DNA of 64,000 nt from NCBI GenBank assembly GCA_022885665.1, contig JAGQDJ010000157.1, forward strand, positions 62,001 to 126,000. The letters run 5' to 3'. This document shows positions 47,327-58,862 of the stretch, one piece after another; position 1 is the first letter of the stretch; each line of letters starts with the position of its first letter. The notes beneath the pieces are model-generated. The model was given only the letters and a program-made list of their open reading frames with translations. It was not told where the DNA came from and did not search any database. This DNA comes from Triops longicaudatus (Eukaryota > Arthropoda > Branchiopoda > Notostraca > Triopsidae). The position numbers and the translations under genes are program-made.

Positions 47327-49343
47327 TCAAAATTCTTCATGCACATACTGATGGGTCATTTTCGGCGTTCTCACAAACGAAAATGCCCAAAACGAGGACG
47401 GGAAACCGTGCACGTCGCGTTCGCGCTTCGCAAAAGCAGAATACGAAGAAATGCAATTGCCAATGAAATGGTTCGAACGAGCCAAGATGCACAAATCCAC
47501 ATGGGGATTGGAATATGGTAACTTGAAAGCCGTCACCTGCGCAAATAGACAGGATTAATATAAAGTCTAACTACAGATGATTTCTTTCCTTACTTGCATG
47601 CGTTTTAAAGCTTTATTCAACTGGGGCAGTAAATGGTCGTGATCCGACGCCACGAAGACGGATTTGGCGCCAGTCTCTTTCACCGTTCGCTTAATCTCTT
47701 TCACTATAGTCTCCTCTGAAGGAAAACACATCTCTGGCGTTGCTTTGCCGAATTCGTTACGGTAGCCCAAACACTGAGGAGCAGCAAATAAGTTCGGAGA
47801 GAGCTCTATATGCTCGCAGGCTCGACTCTGAAACGTTTTCGATTATAGAAGCAAAAAATTATTACATTTGTCTCCGTTGTAACGACAATTCTTACCCAAT
47901 CTATGCCATTTCGCAAATGAATCCCCACAAACGGCCCTTTGGGGAGGGTTGACTGTATGAAATCATTAGCTTTGGCCACTACATCGTCGCTCCATTCTAA
48001 ATATCGATGTAGACCTCGGTTTTCTTCCTGAACGGGAAAACTAGCCGGAGCTCCCGTGAAAGCCAATACTACAATGGTGAAGGCACAAATGAGATTATTT
48101 CTTGCAAAATGAATTTGCATATTAGGCGATGTAAATATTCTACGGTATGCTATCTAACTTGCATAATAAAGGAAATATTAATAAACAAGAGCACTATGTT
48201 CCACTAAACTTAAAAAAGTACAACACGAATAGCAAAAACTAAGATATTCGATAATTATCTATTTTTGTCAAAGTTAATTCTGTTTTAAGTTCCCACAAAG
48301 TGGAAAACACCCTACAGAGTGCGTAATGTTCCGGCATTACATACAGCAAAACTGGAACGATACAGAGAACATTAGCACTGATGACCGCAAAATGTGACTA
48401 CTCTCGTAAATATTAAGAAAATATCAATAAACATGTGTCTTTCTATATCACATCTAACATAAGAAAGATTTTAACAATTCATTAATGAAGACTTAGATAA
48501 TTTTATTACGAGTGATCCACTTAAAAAAAACTATCCATTGATGTGAGCGAATGGATCTTCGAAGAGAATTTCTCTATTAAAGTGCAAATACCAGGCCATT
48601 TTTTAGGTGGATACGCTTCATTCCATTTGATAGCCATATTTTGGTGATGTACGTCATAATTGAGCGGGGCGTAGAGCTCAGAACCCGCGAAATCAACACT
48701 AAAAGTGTCCCAAAAGGGTCCAAAAGGGTTTCCGTCTTTGGCGTTACAGTCCTTGCTGCTTTTTCCCCGCGTCATGTAGCAAAATGCTGGAAATGAAATA
48801 AATACCATAAGCTATTCTAATCAATATGGCGTAATTTAAATTGTTAGAAATTTTACATATGCGTTCTTCCGGCGGCCATATCGATGGAGCAATCTTCTTA
48901 ATGAAATCTTCCATAGGGATCACTTTGTGGAACTGCTGCAGGGGTTCAATTTTGAAATAAGTCTTAAAAGGAACTTGTATCTACAAGACAGCAATATTTT
49001 GATTAATTTTCGACGGCAAAGTAAGACAACAAAGCCAAGTTACTGATTTGGGTTCACCATAGCGATATTCTACCCAAGGTGGCAAGGCTAGTGTTCTGTT
49101 TAAGCCTTTAGCGAAAGCTAATGCTCCTAGGAAATGGTCTGCTTGGTTTCCAAACCTTCCTGTGTTGAGAATCAAAGGTTGGTTAGAGTTAACTTACTGA
49201 CAAAACCAATTGGAAATAAAAACGTGACACTTACCCATGCACGGGCAATACAAAACGTAGCCATTAGGATCTATACTTTCTGTATTTATTAATTTACTAA
49301 ACAGTATAGCAAGGAAACCGGACAGCAGTAAAATTGGACGCAT
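47327..49343 (-). CDS. POFUT1: GDP-fucose protein O-fucosyltransferase 1 (POFUT1)
   Basis: Seven minus-strand exons, 49343-49235, 49159-49044, 48980-48857, 48786-48592, 48068-47896, 47827-47594 and 47536-47327, join in frame to 386 residues (human about 388). A hydrophobic signal (PILLLSGFLAILF) is followed by CPCMGRFGNQADHFLGALAF, the donor-binding start. NPFGPFWD is next, then GIHLRNGIDWSRACEH with the catalytic Arg of the H-x-R motif. The C-terminal exon has SNHFIGNCISSYSAFAKRER, also a core motif, and ends in HEEF. POFUT1 adds O-fucose to EGF repeats of Notch and similar proteins in the ER. The HEEF end is a KDEL-type ER-retention variant comparable to RDEF/HEEL in other animals. Its ATG lies 222 bp from the end of NUBPL on the same strand. 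Confidence 0.96.
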
Positions 49344-49565
49344 TGTTGTTTCTTTGCCGGATAACGCGACGTGATACTCTGCCCATATCTATTGCCACGC
49401 AATGACGGAAGTTTTAGTCCATTAGGTATTACCCCAAACTTTTTGTGGTTTTCTAGTGTATTCCGTTATTGTCACGCACTTGGCTTGGACACTAACAAAT
49501 GTAATGCCGAAGAAAGTAGTAAAATGCGCATATTTACACTATATATTTATTTTATCAGCTCAAAA

Positions 49566-51381
49566 CTATGAACCTAGCCTATTTACAACTTTTTGCGCTA
49601 GTTCTACATAAGGCTTCGCTTGCGCACTCTTGGGGTGTGAAACAACAAGGGGGGCACCCTGGTCAGCCGTTGTTTGGATATCGGGATGTAAGGGTATATC
49701 GCATAACACTTCCACGCCTGAATCGTAAGTTCTCTGTATTGCGGCTTTTTTTTTACTAAGTTAAAGAAGTTACCTAATTCGCTCGCGAGTCTTTCAACCC
49801 CAGATTTGCCAAATATGTGTGCTTCATGACCGCAATTCGGACAAGCAAAGACAGACATGTTTTGAACGAATCCCAAAAGAGGAATTCCTATCTTTTGGAA
49901 CATGACTGCTCCTTTGCGAGTGTCAATTAAAGCAACGTCTTGCGGCGTTGACACCACAACGGCCCCATCTAACGTTAAACCTGAAGTGAAAGAATCGACA
50001 CGATTTGTCAATTAAAAATGAGATAAAAATAAACATAATTAGGCAAAAATAACAAAGAAATAGAACAAGAATTCTAAGAAATATGAGATCGCAATACCCT
50101 AAATAGGAACTGACTTTAAAAAAAAATTAATTAATAAAAAATTAACTAAAAATAAAAAATCAGAAAACACACAAAATACAAAAGTTTCTAGTTCGGTTCT
50201 AACATTCTAAGCCAACAGATGTTAAGTTAAAAACGGCAGTAAATTACCTGGCAATACAAGAAAACTTAAGTCGTTTTCTTTAAGAAAATTTAAATGAAAA
50301 GTAACAGTATTTTTTAAAAAAATCGACTGCAAAACCGTACAAATAAAGAAAAGATGTTTTCCGACTTGTGTTCTTACTTTGTGCAATGGAGAGCTGGGTA
50401 TCACCAGTACCGGGTGGCATATCAACGACCAAGTAATCTAAGGGTGCCCACGCAACGCCTTGAGTTAGTTTCTGCACAGCTGACATGACCATTAACCCAC
50501 GCCAAATGATGGGAGAGTTGGGATCCGTCAAAAAGCCCATCGACATGCTTGAGTAACAGAAGAATAAACCCTTTGAGGGTAAAATTTACTTTTCTCACCA
50601 TTTAATGCCGTAGTTCAGCAAAGGCACGATCTTGTTCTCTATAAAGTAAAAACTAAATTATAGCTAAGCAAGTCGATAACCAAATCTTACAATAATGCCT
50701 ATAATATAAAGAGTATAGGGAATCAGAATAAAATATATTCTAAGATAAGTCGAGCAACCGTAAGTAGAAAATGGTGAATGCCTACTATAGTATATATACA
50801 GAAATATGAAATAATGCGACATAGGCAAGAAAATACCAGTAAAATGGTAAATGCGATTTGATTTCGTGCAAGTTTTAACGTAAGATTAGAGGGTAACATA
50901 CCTCCATTGACCTCAGGTTGTTCATTTTCTAAATTCATCATTTTGGGAATTGAAGGACCATAAACGTCGGCGTCTAATAATCCTACTTGACTATTTGGGA
51001 CGACAGTGCGCAATGCTAAGGCAAGATTAACTGCTACGGTTGATTTTCCCACTCCTCCTTTTCCTGACGCAACCAGCACAATTTTCTTCACGCCAGATAT
51101 GGGCTTTTTCTGAGGCAAACCCCGGGCCATCATCTCAGCCTGACGTTTCTTAACGACTTCTTCCCGGGAGCCTTGCATTCCCTAAAAATCACGCAAGTAC
51201 CAACAAGAAATACGGAATATTCATTGGAGTAATTGTATTATATAAAAAGGAAGAAAAACCCATGCGAGTAAATGGGGAAGAATCTTCTTACGAAGGGATC
51301 TGAATGAGTTGAATTCATTCTAGACAAAAATGTACTCCATCCGAAAATAACGCAGCCTTGCCTCCGAGCTAGGGTTTTCAT
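49566..51381 (-). CDS. NUBPL: NUBPL (Ind1), mitochondrial Fe-S P-loop protein for complex I assembly
   Basis: Six minus-strand exons, 51381-51292, 51181-50902, 50638-50599, 50547-50378, 49980-49774 and 49717-49566, join in frame to 312 residues (human about 319). Exon 1 is a basic, hydroxylated presequence (MKTLARRQG...), fitting mitochondrial import. Exon 2 has the deviant Walker A VASGKGGVGKSTVAVNLALA and GLLDADVYGPSIPKM. YGIKCMSMGFL spans a splice. Then come YLVVDMPPGTGDTQLSI and VVSTPQDVALIDTRKG. FACPNCGHEAHIFG provides the C-x-x-C that bridges an Fe4S4 cluster. The end, VEVLCDIPLHPDI and TTADQGAPLVVSHP, is typical. It delivers Fe-S clusters to respiratory complex I. The 40-bp exon (50599-50638) is unusually small but keeps phase. 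Confidence 0.96.
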
Positions 51382-52121
51382 TTTGCTAGTCCTTCACCGG
51401 TTCTGCGATGTTCTATGGTGAAATACAAATTATAGTTAAAATATGATCAAAATAGTTCAGGAAAGAGAATATGAGCCAACTACAGTAAAGGAGGGCTTCC
51501 TACGCTTAATCTGAAAGGAAACTGTCGTAAGAATTGTTTCACCCCTTGATTTATGAGTTGATGAAGTTTTACCGCGCGTCAAAAGCAAAACATTTCACAG
51601 CGCCCATAGCGGCATAACAAAACACTAATGAGGTATACGAGCTTGCTTCTCATGTCTTTGGTAAGAAAGAAACGTTTTTCAACGTTGCTTTTCTTAATAA
51701 AACTTTCTCACACTAATCTGACCCTTCTTCAGTCAGTTTTCACGAGTTTGCATCTCAGAAGCTGTAGAAACATTCAGGAACTCAATACGTGCATGCTTAG
51801 CGAACTTGTTTGCTCTTAGTAAATACCCAAGTGAAATGTTCCTCGTGACCGAATTATGGGACCTTAAAGGCACAATTTTCAAATACGGCATGCTGTTGGT
51901 GGTAAAAACCCCTTTTCGCTTATTAGGGGGTTGCGCAACTTCAGCGGTGCCGATTTTTAACTGAATTTGCTGACTTATTGTTAAGCGTTAATAATAATAA
52001 AATATATCTCCGTATCGTGTAGGTAGCTGCGTATTGGGCCACTTCGTGGATCAAAAATTCCATCACCGGCACCGTGTTGAGCAGAGTTGTCCTTCCCTTG
52101 GGAAAACAAGCTATTGAAACC
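51382..52121. promoter_or_regulatory. Divergent intergenic region between NUBPL and CutA
   Basis: These 740 bp separate the NUBPL start (-) from the CutA start (+) and must contain both promoters, or a shared one. No core motif is clear enough to call. ORFs here are unsupported. Confidence 0.4.
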
Positions 52122-55100
52122 ATGACCACTGACCATTCGGCTGCTGCCTTGTTTTCAATGGCGTTTGTCACAGCCCCCAGCGAAGACGTGGCTAAGACGA
52201 TTGCCAGGTAGTGTCAACGATTGCTTTCAGTGGCGCAACGAGCTGGACGTGCGCCCAGGGCACAAAGTTGTCAGGGTAAGGGCGCTACTTCTTTCGCCCG
52301 TTACTGTGTCAAATCTCGCTTTACGAAGAATTCAATTATCACTAATGAATAGCGTATCACGATGCTTCTCGGTATCTTTCGCCCGTTTCGCAGAAGCGTT
52401 GATCAGAAAGTCCTCGTTACCCAATTAATATTTTGGCTAAAATGGGAAAAAAGTTATTAACAGAAACAATTTAAATGCTTTTTAGTTTCGATTTTTCTTG
52501 TGAACGGCTTCATTTCCCAGGTCACATCGATTTTTAAACACATTTCAGTAATTTACCCCTAACTCAGAATATTTGGGGATCAGTTTTGAGGTCAGATTAG
52601 CTTTGACTAAGTTAAGTTAGTCATGTTTAAGTTAGAGTAGTCTAGTTTTAGGTTAAATTAACTTAAACTAAGTTTGTCTAACTCAAGGCTAAGTTGAATA
52701 AAAATAAGTTACTTTAGCCTAGTTTAGGGCTAATTCAGGTAAAATTAAGCCATGTTGGTCTTATTTAAGGTAAATTTAGCTTGTGGTAAGTTAGTTTAGT
52801 CGAAGCGAATGCTTGTTTAGGAAGAATTGCGTTAGTTTAGACAAAACTGAGCTAGGTTAGGTAAAATTAAGTCAGGTTAAATAAAATAAAATTAGGTTAG
52901 TCTTGTATAGTGTTTCTGAGCAATTCACTTATGTAATGAAAATGTCGACTGAAGTTGGACCGAAGCTTCTTCCCAGGAACAGTTTGAACAGCTGGTGTAT
53001 CACTGTAAGATTCTTTTATGTTTTTTTTTCTGTTGACCACTTTTTTCAAGTTCTTTCATTTTCAAAGACATATTGTCATGTTGCGTTTTACAATCGAAAT
53101 ATCTGTATAAATGTAAAATAAAATAATCTACAAGAAAACTTTAAAATAATGTAAAAAAGGAAAAACTAAAAAAAACTAATACATGAAAGAAATAAAAGAA
53201 ACTAATACATGACGAACGAACTTAATTGAAGTGAAACCTTCGTAAATCTGACCAAAACTAACTTTCTTCAGTCTTTTGAATATCCTTTATTTGACAACGC
53301 CACACTAGTTTGTTTCTTGTTACCAGTTACATTTTGTTACATCTTACAACTCTGTTAAACATAACAGTCAATTCTAAGCTGACGAGTAACAAAGTCGTAG
53401 TCAAGTCTCAATCTGTACTAATATAGGATTAAGCAGTTTAAGTTAAGTTAAATTAGGTTAGGTTAGGCTAGACTAGTCTTGGCTAAGTTAAGCTAAAATA
53501 GATAGGCAAGGGTATGAAGTTTGGGTACGTTTGATTAGTTTAAGTTAGGTTGAGTTTTTTTTCAAAATCAGTTGTAAAACAATGGGAAAAAAAATATGCC
53601 CCACGGTTATTTTAAAAAGGCTTATATTTTTTAAGATGGTATAGTAGCGGCCGTAGGCGAGAAGGGGTGGAGGAACAATGCCTTTCAGCGCCTTTCGACC
53701 CGGGGATTTTTTTTTTTTTTTTCTAAGTCGTCCTACAATCGTCCTGGCCATGTAGCAAATCGTCATTGCGACAAACACGGCGTAACTGCGTAGTTGGAAA
53801 TTGAAACAATTTCACACAATTAAAACATATTCACATTCGTTTCCATTGCGTCACAATAAGTATTACTACACATGCAATTTTTATATTTACCAGAATTGCA
53901 AAGGCGATGGCAGTGGCCACACCTATATCATGTGCCAATTGCATGTTTTTTTTAGGTCGGACAAGAGTGTGCAGATTACACATAATGACACGCTATTGTC
54001 GTAGAAACTAAACATACCAATAGCATAAACTGCCGGATACGAGTAACGAACTGATAGTAGAAAACGTCGGCGAAGCAAATGGTACCATTCTTGAAACAAA
54101 GTAACAAAAGAGAAAAAGTGAAAACAAATTTTGCAAGTCTACACTTATGTGGTATTTGCCACGGACGATTGCTGCATGACTAGGACGATTCGGTGCAGGA
54201 CGAAATGGCACAAAAAAAAAGAAAGAAAAAAAACGATATGAAGAAAAGGCGATTCTTCCTGCACCCGGAGAGCCTATGTCTGCTATAATTTTCTAAAAAA
54301 GCGACATCTACTGTCCTTCCCTTTGGTAAGGTATACACCGCAGATGTGGTGTCGATCGTCTTTAAAATATATCAGTTTGAGTTGGGCTGCTAGGTTAATT
54401 AATAATACGATGTAATACGGTATAACGAAAGTATAATATTTTTTTATCAATCGCCGTGTTCATGGCGTGTGATTTTTCCAATAGGTTTTGCTAAAATTGC
54501 CGCACTTGACGAATAAGAATTCATCTTTTAACATCTATCTAGAAGTTTGTATTTGTAACCCTCAGGGGCGTTATACCTTCTCCTGCCCTGGGCGCACATT
54601 TATTTTTTAGCCCTATGAGTCATAACAGCCTTTCGTGATATAAAAGAAAGGCTAAAAAAAGTAAGAAAAAAGTGAAAGTGAGAACATAAACTTCGTTTGT
54701 GGAAGTCTTCACGCTTGACATTTTCGACTGTTGTCTTGAGACTCGTTTGATTATGCTTTTTCTCACTGGGAGTGTTATTTCTTCCGGAGAGCCCGAGGCT
54801 AGTGACGGGTTAACTTATGTTCGGTTTCTCTCTTTCCTGCTTCTCTAATGATTCGTTGTTCTTACAAATTTTAGGGGCTTGGTGCAAAACAAATTAGCTG
54901 CTTGTGTTAATATCATCCCCAAAATTACTTCAATGTAAGTTTATCAACAAGTCTATGAGTAATTTAAACAATTCATCTATACTAAATAATTTTTGGTTTT
55001 ACTTAGTTATTTAATTGTGAATATTTTCTAATTTTAGTTATGAATGGCAAGATAAGCTGAACGAGGACTCGGAAGTTCTTATGGTATTTTGCACAATTTC

Positions 55101-55392
55101 ACTTTATTGTCGCAATATTAAATTTCTAAAATGAAATTACAGATGATCAAAACAAGGACTTCGCGAATGGAGGAACTTACGCAATTTGTCAAGTAATACA
55201 GTAAAAGCATTTCATTCTTCAGATTTAAATCTTTAGATGTTCAACGTATTTCACACTATGTCTCATTAAATAAGGTCTAATCATCCGTACGACGTCTGCG
55301 AAGTAATTTCTACTCACATTTTCCAAGGAAATCAGCCTTATTTGGAGTGGATAGGTCAGATCGTCCCTGAAAAACCCGTGTCCTCCATTTAA
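52122..55392 (+). CDS. CUTA: CutA divalent-cation tolerance family protein
   Basis: Five exons, 52122-52207, 54875-54934, 55038-55083, 55143-55192 and 55275-55392, join in frame to 119 residues. FSMAFVTAPSEDVAKTIAR leads into GLVQNKLAACVNIIPKITS, then IYEWQDKLNEDSEVLMMIKT, and finally SNHPYDVCEVI with NQPYLEWI. All are signature blocks of the trimeric CutA fold, including the A-C-V-N-I-x-P and H-P-Y motifs. Length equals bacterial CutA. The N-terminal hydrophobic extension of many animal CUTA proteins is absent unless an upstream exon was missed. Intron 1 is 2667 bp and filled with degenerate TTAGG-like sequence. In animals CUTA has been linked to copper and to acetylcholinesterase anchoring; its role here is open. 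Confidence 0.93.
52575..53560. repeat. Degenerate TTAGG/TTAAG-rich tract in CutA intron 1
   Basis: At 52575-52900 and 53430-53560 the motif GTTAGGTTA/AGTTAAGTTA recurs dozens of times with point differences, including three adjacent TTAGG units near 53455. It resembles diverged interstitial arthropod telomere repeat. Confidence 0.65.
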
Positions 55393-55546
55393 AACCGCTA
55401 TTAGCTCTACAACCTCGAATTTCATGCTTATTGCATTTTATGTGTGTTAATCCAAAAAAAAAAAATCAATACAAGTTGAATCGAAAATTCATTTATTGGA
55501 TAATTTCCTCCATAGCGTCACTGTAAAAATATTTACCTATTAGTCA

Positions 55547-55586
<40 letters not shown>
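55547..55586. repeat. T12-A28 homopolymer junction
   Basis: A run of 12 T is followed directly by 28 A. It could be the fused tails of two oppositely inserted retroposons or simple slippage. Confidence 0.9.
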
Positions 55587-55587
<1 letters not shown>

Positions 55588-56013
55588 ATCCTGGGACCCG
55601 CGATTTTTGGGGTTTCATTTTCGCCAAGTAAATGGTGAAACTTTATTATAAAAAGCCTTAGAACTACCGTTGTGAAAGAAGTGGACGAAAATAATAAAAT
55701 GTCGATAACTTTTCACAACAGCAACTGAACAAAGTATAAAACAGGCTTGTACGTAAGTCCTTAAAAAAGGATTTCAGTGAAATCCAACTCCTTTCCGTTA
55801 CGAACAATTGCAACTTTAAGTCGTTGTCCTTGTTTTACGTTTGAACATTTCCAGTTCCAAAACCAATTCCTTGTAGTAACTTATTATAAAGTTCAAATCA
55901 AATTCCAGTTCCTAACACAGAAATTGACCAAGTCTGTTAAATGTATTTGAATATAAACTACATTAATTTAAATTTATGAAGAACACTGAACCCTCGCTCG
56001 TCACGGGATAACT

Positions 56014-58862
56014 TTAATAGTATCTCAAACACGATATTCTAAAAGACGTCCTTACCGATTCTTCAAGTGATAACCGTTTGTAAAGATGTGATATTAATAC
56101 TTCCAAACGCATTACTTCACTTTTTGGCCAGACTTCGCTGCAGACTGATTGATTGGAACAAATCAAGAGTTTACATAGCAGCGGTCCCCAAGCTTTTCGG
56201 AGCCACGGACCACTTTCAGATACATCTTTTTTACTGTTCCTAGAAGAGAACCCAAATTCAACCAAATGCACTTTCATACTCGGCTTCTTCGAGCATGCCT
56301 AGATTTTGGCACGGGTCAGTTAAACTCTCTGGCTGCAGTGTTCACGCTTGCCGCGCGTACTATCCCGTCCGGTCCCGGCAGCGACTCAGTAACACGGTCT
56401 GATGGTCAGTGCCATCTAGGGGAATTTTGATCCACGATAAGGACCACGTCGTCCTTTCTGATATTACGCCTCTCATAAGACCGTTTCCTTCTCTGGATGG
56501 GGTGGGGACGTACTCGCATCCATATCCGCTAGAATAGCTCAAAAACAGCATCGCCGTCTCTTTCGAAGGTCCACATCTTCTCGGCAGAAACGTCAGTTGG
56601 TTTATTTGCGTTAGGTCGTCCCAACACGAAATGATTTGGCCTAAGCGGCACTAGGTCGTCGTGGTCGAGGATTACATGAGATAAAGGCCGGCCGTTTATT
56701 AGGGACTCAACTTGGGCCATGATTGTAGCTAAAACTTCTTCGTTGACTGCTCTCTTGTTCAGCGTGTAGCGAAGTGCGGATTTCGCTGAGCATACTGAGC
56801 GCTCCCAGATTGCGCCAAAATGGGGTGCAGTAGGCGGGGAGAAGTACCAAGTTATTCCGCGTTGAACTGCGGCTCCGTAAATCGTGCTCTTGTTTAAGCG
56901 AGAAATTACCTAAGCTCACGATCTGCTGCCACAAATTTGTGCCGTGATCCCTTTAGCATTCGGCGAGGCAGCCTTTATGGCTAATGAAATGTCGGAACGT
57001 CAGAACGAACGAGTCAACATCTAAGTTCTGAGCAGTTACGGCTCTTGTCGCAAAGTCGATAAACAAGCATCCATAGCGCTTTTGTGCCCTCCTATGTATG
57101 ACGACATTGAGCGCCCCGAAAAAATCGACTCCTGTGTTTGTGAAGGGCGGTCGGATGGATTCGAGCTGTTGCCTTGGAAGAGCAGCCATAAGGGGAAATT
57201 CTGGTTTCCTTCGCAGCCGGTTGCATATTAAGCAGTGCCGAATAAAAGGCTTGTAAATCTGCCTCCCTTTCATTACCCAATAATTTTGCTGCAATTCAGG
57301 ATTAGTCAGATATGTTGAGGCGTGAAGGACTTGCTCGTGATTGTCAAGTCACGTGGACGGGCTCTTTGGACACAAAGAGTATGGGGTTTCTGGAATTAGG
57401 CTCGACTCATGTTTGGCTTATACTACCATCAAATTGGAATGAACCATCAGTGTTACTGCGCTGGCTCAGTTTCAGCTGTCGTGAGAAAGACATGATGGGT
57501 TTTCTGCGCTTTAAGGAGAGCGTTTCTACAATAAACGCGGTTTTGTGGGGTATGCGTAAGCAAGCTTGAATCGCACTACGAGATCCGGATGCATGCAACA
57601 GCCTGATATTCAACAAATCCTTGCTTAATGGGCAGTTCCGGGAAAACCGTTGGACGAATGCAACTATTCTCTTCAGACAGTTCAAGTTGCCAACCTTAGC
57701 GAATAGTTCAAGGAAAGTATTTTTTATCGACGTCGGTAGGCTGGCCCATTTGGGTGGTACGATCTCCGGGTCGTCTCCTTCGGGTGTACCTTGTGAGGTC
57801 AATCCAAATCTTGGTGTTAACTAAGTCGGTGACTGGCGCGCATCGATTACAAAGGTCAGCTGTTTCCTTTAGGCCTGGAATGTGGTCCGTCGGCTGAGTC
57901 GATTTGTAGCCAGAATTTCGCCGACGCGACTAGCAACGAAAGTAGTGAATTCTGCAGGTGATAGATTGGAGCCATGTAAGGACTGTCATTGAATTGGTCC
58001 AGAACAGGACGCCATTTAGTCGAAGCTCGGCTGTAATAAAATGGGACGATCTTGCGACAAACACAGCTCCTAGCAGTTCGAGGCGTGGTACGATGACTTG
58101 CTTTATTGGGGTCACCCTTGCTTTAGCTATTGCAAAGGAAACCACAGTTGTTTCGAAAGAGTACGTAAATTGGAGATAGCAATAATTTCCATAATCACTT
58201 TCGAAAATGTCGCAAAAGTTGTGAACTGGACAGGAAACGGTAAGGTTAGATCGGATCGTAGGCAACGTAGAATATTAATTTCCTTCAATTTTTCCATTTC
58301 GGATACCTACGCCTTCCATAAATCGCACAATTTGATGGGAACTTCTTCGTCATAGCCGATACGATTTCGCCAAATCGCCTGCATGATCAGTTTAGCGGTC
58401 AGTAAAACAGGAGTCGGGAAATCAAGGGGGTCAACATTGAGGGAAGTTGTTCTTAAGACGAGTCTTTCCTTCGGGTTCGTAGTTTAGGGCTTAATACGGT
58501 CTTAAATCAAAAGCTGTCGCTTTCAGTGTTCCAAAGGACGCCTAAGATCCGCTCGATTGGGAGGTCGTCAAGATCGATATTCAGCTTTTTGTTGACCAAT
58601 TCTTTCGCTGGCAAGGATGCACAACGGCCCGGGAACTTGAGAGCCATTTTGTCAACTTGAATCCTCGTTTGGACAACGGCGTCGTAAGCAGCTTACTGGC
58701 GGAAATGGCTTCCTTGTCTGTTTCAACGGAGTCGAAGTAATTGTCGAAGTACAAGTTTGTTTTGACCTTTTCGATTAGGCTCGTTTGTTCAGCTCGGAAG
58801 TCTTCCGCGGTTTTATTCAAAATGAAGATGCCTATCGAAGTGGAGTAGACGGCACCGGTCAT
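56014..58862 (-). mobile_element. Degraded BEL/Pao LTR retrotransposon: RT, RNase H and integrase
   Basis: Read on the minus strand in element order. A reverse-transcriptase piece from 58862 has TGAVYSTSIGIFILNKTAED and a YFDN catalytic loop, followed by GFKLTKW. Connection/RNase H at 58265-57930 has VIVPRLELLGAVFVAR and VLFWTNSMTVLTWLQS. Integrase at 57294-56953 has an H-C-L-I-C zinc-finger end, TGVDFFGALNVV and CLFIDFATRAV. A further integrase piece lies at 56720-56529 (SLINGRPLSHVI). Frames change several times and the catalytic loop is altered, so the copy is dead. No LTR pair was identified, and its 5' part is replaced by the repeat unit 58530-60235. Confidence 0.85.

Noticed and set aside
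51941..52171. 76-codon minus-strand ORF with a protein-like segment (FPKGRTTLLNT)
   Set aside because: It is antisense to the CutA first exon, which is supported by four further CutA exons in phase.
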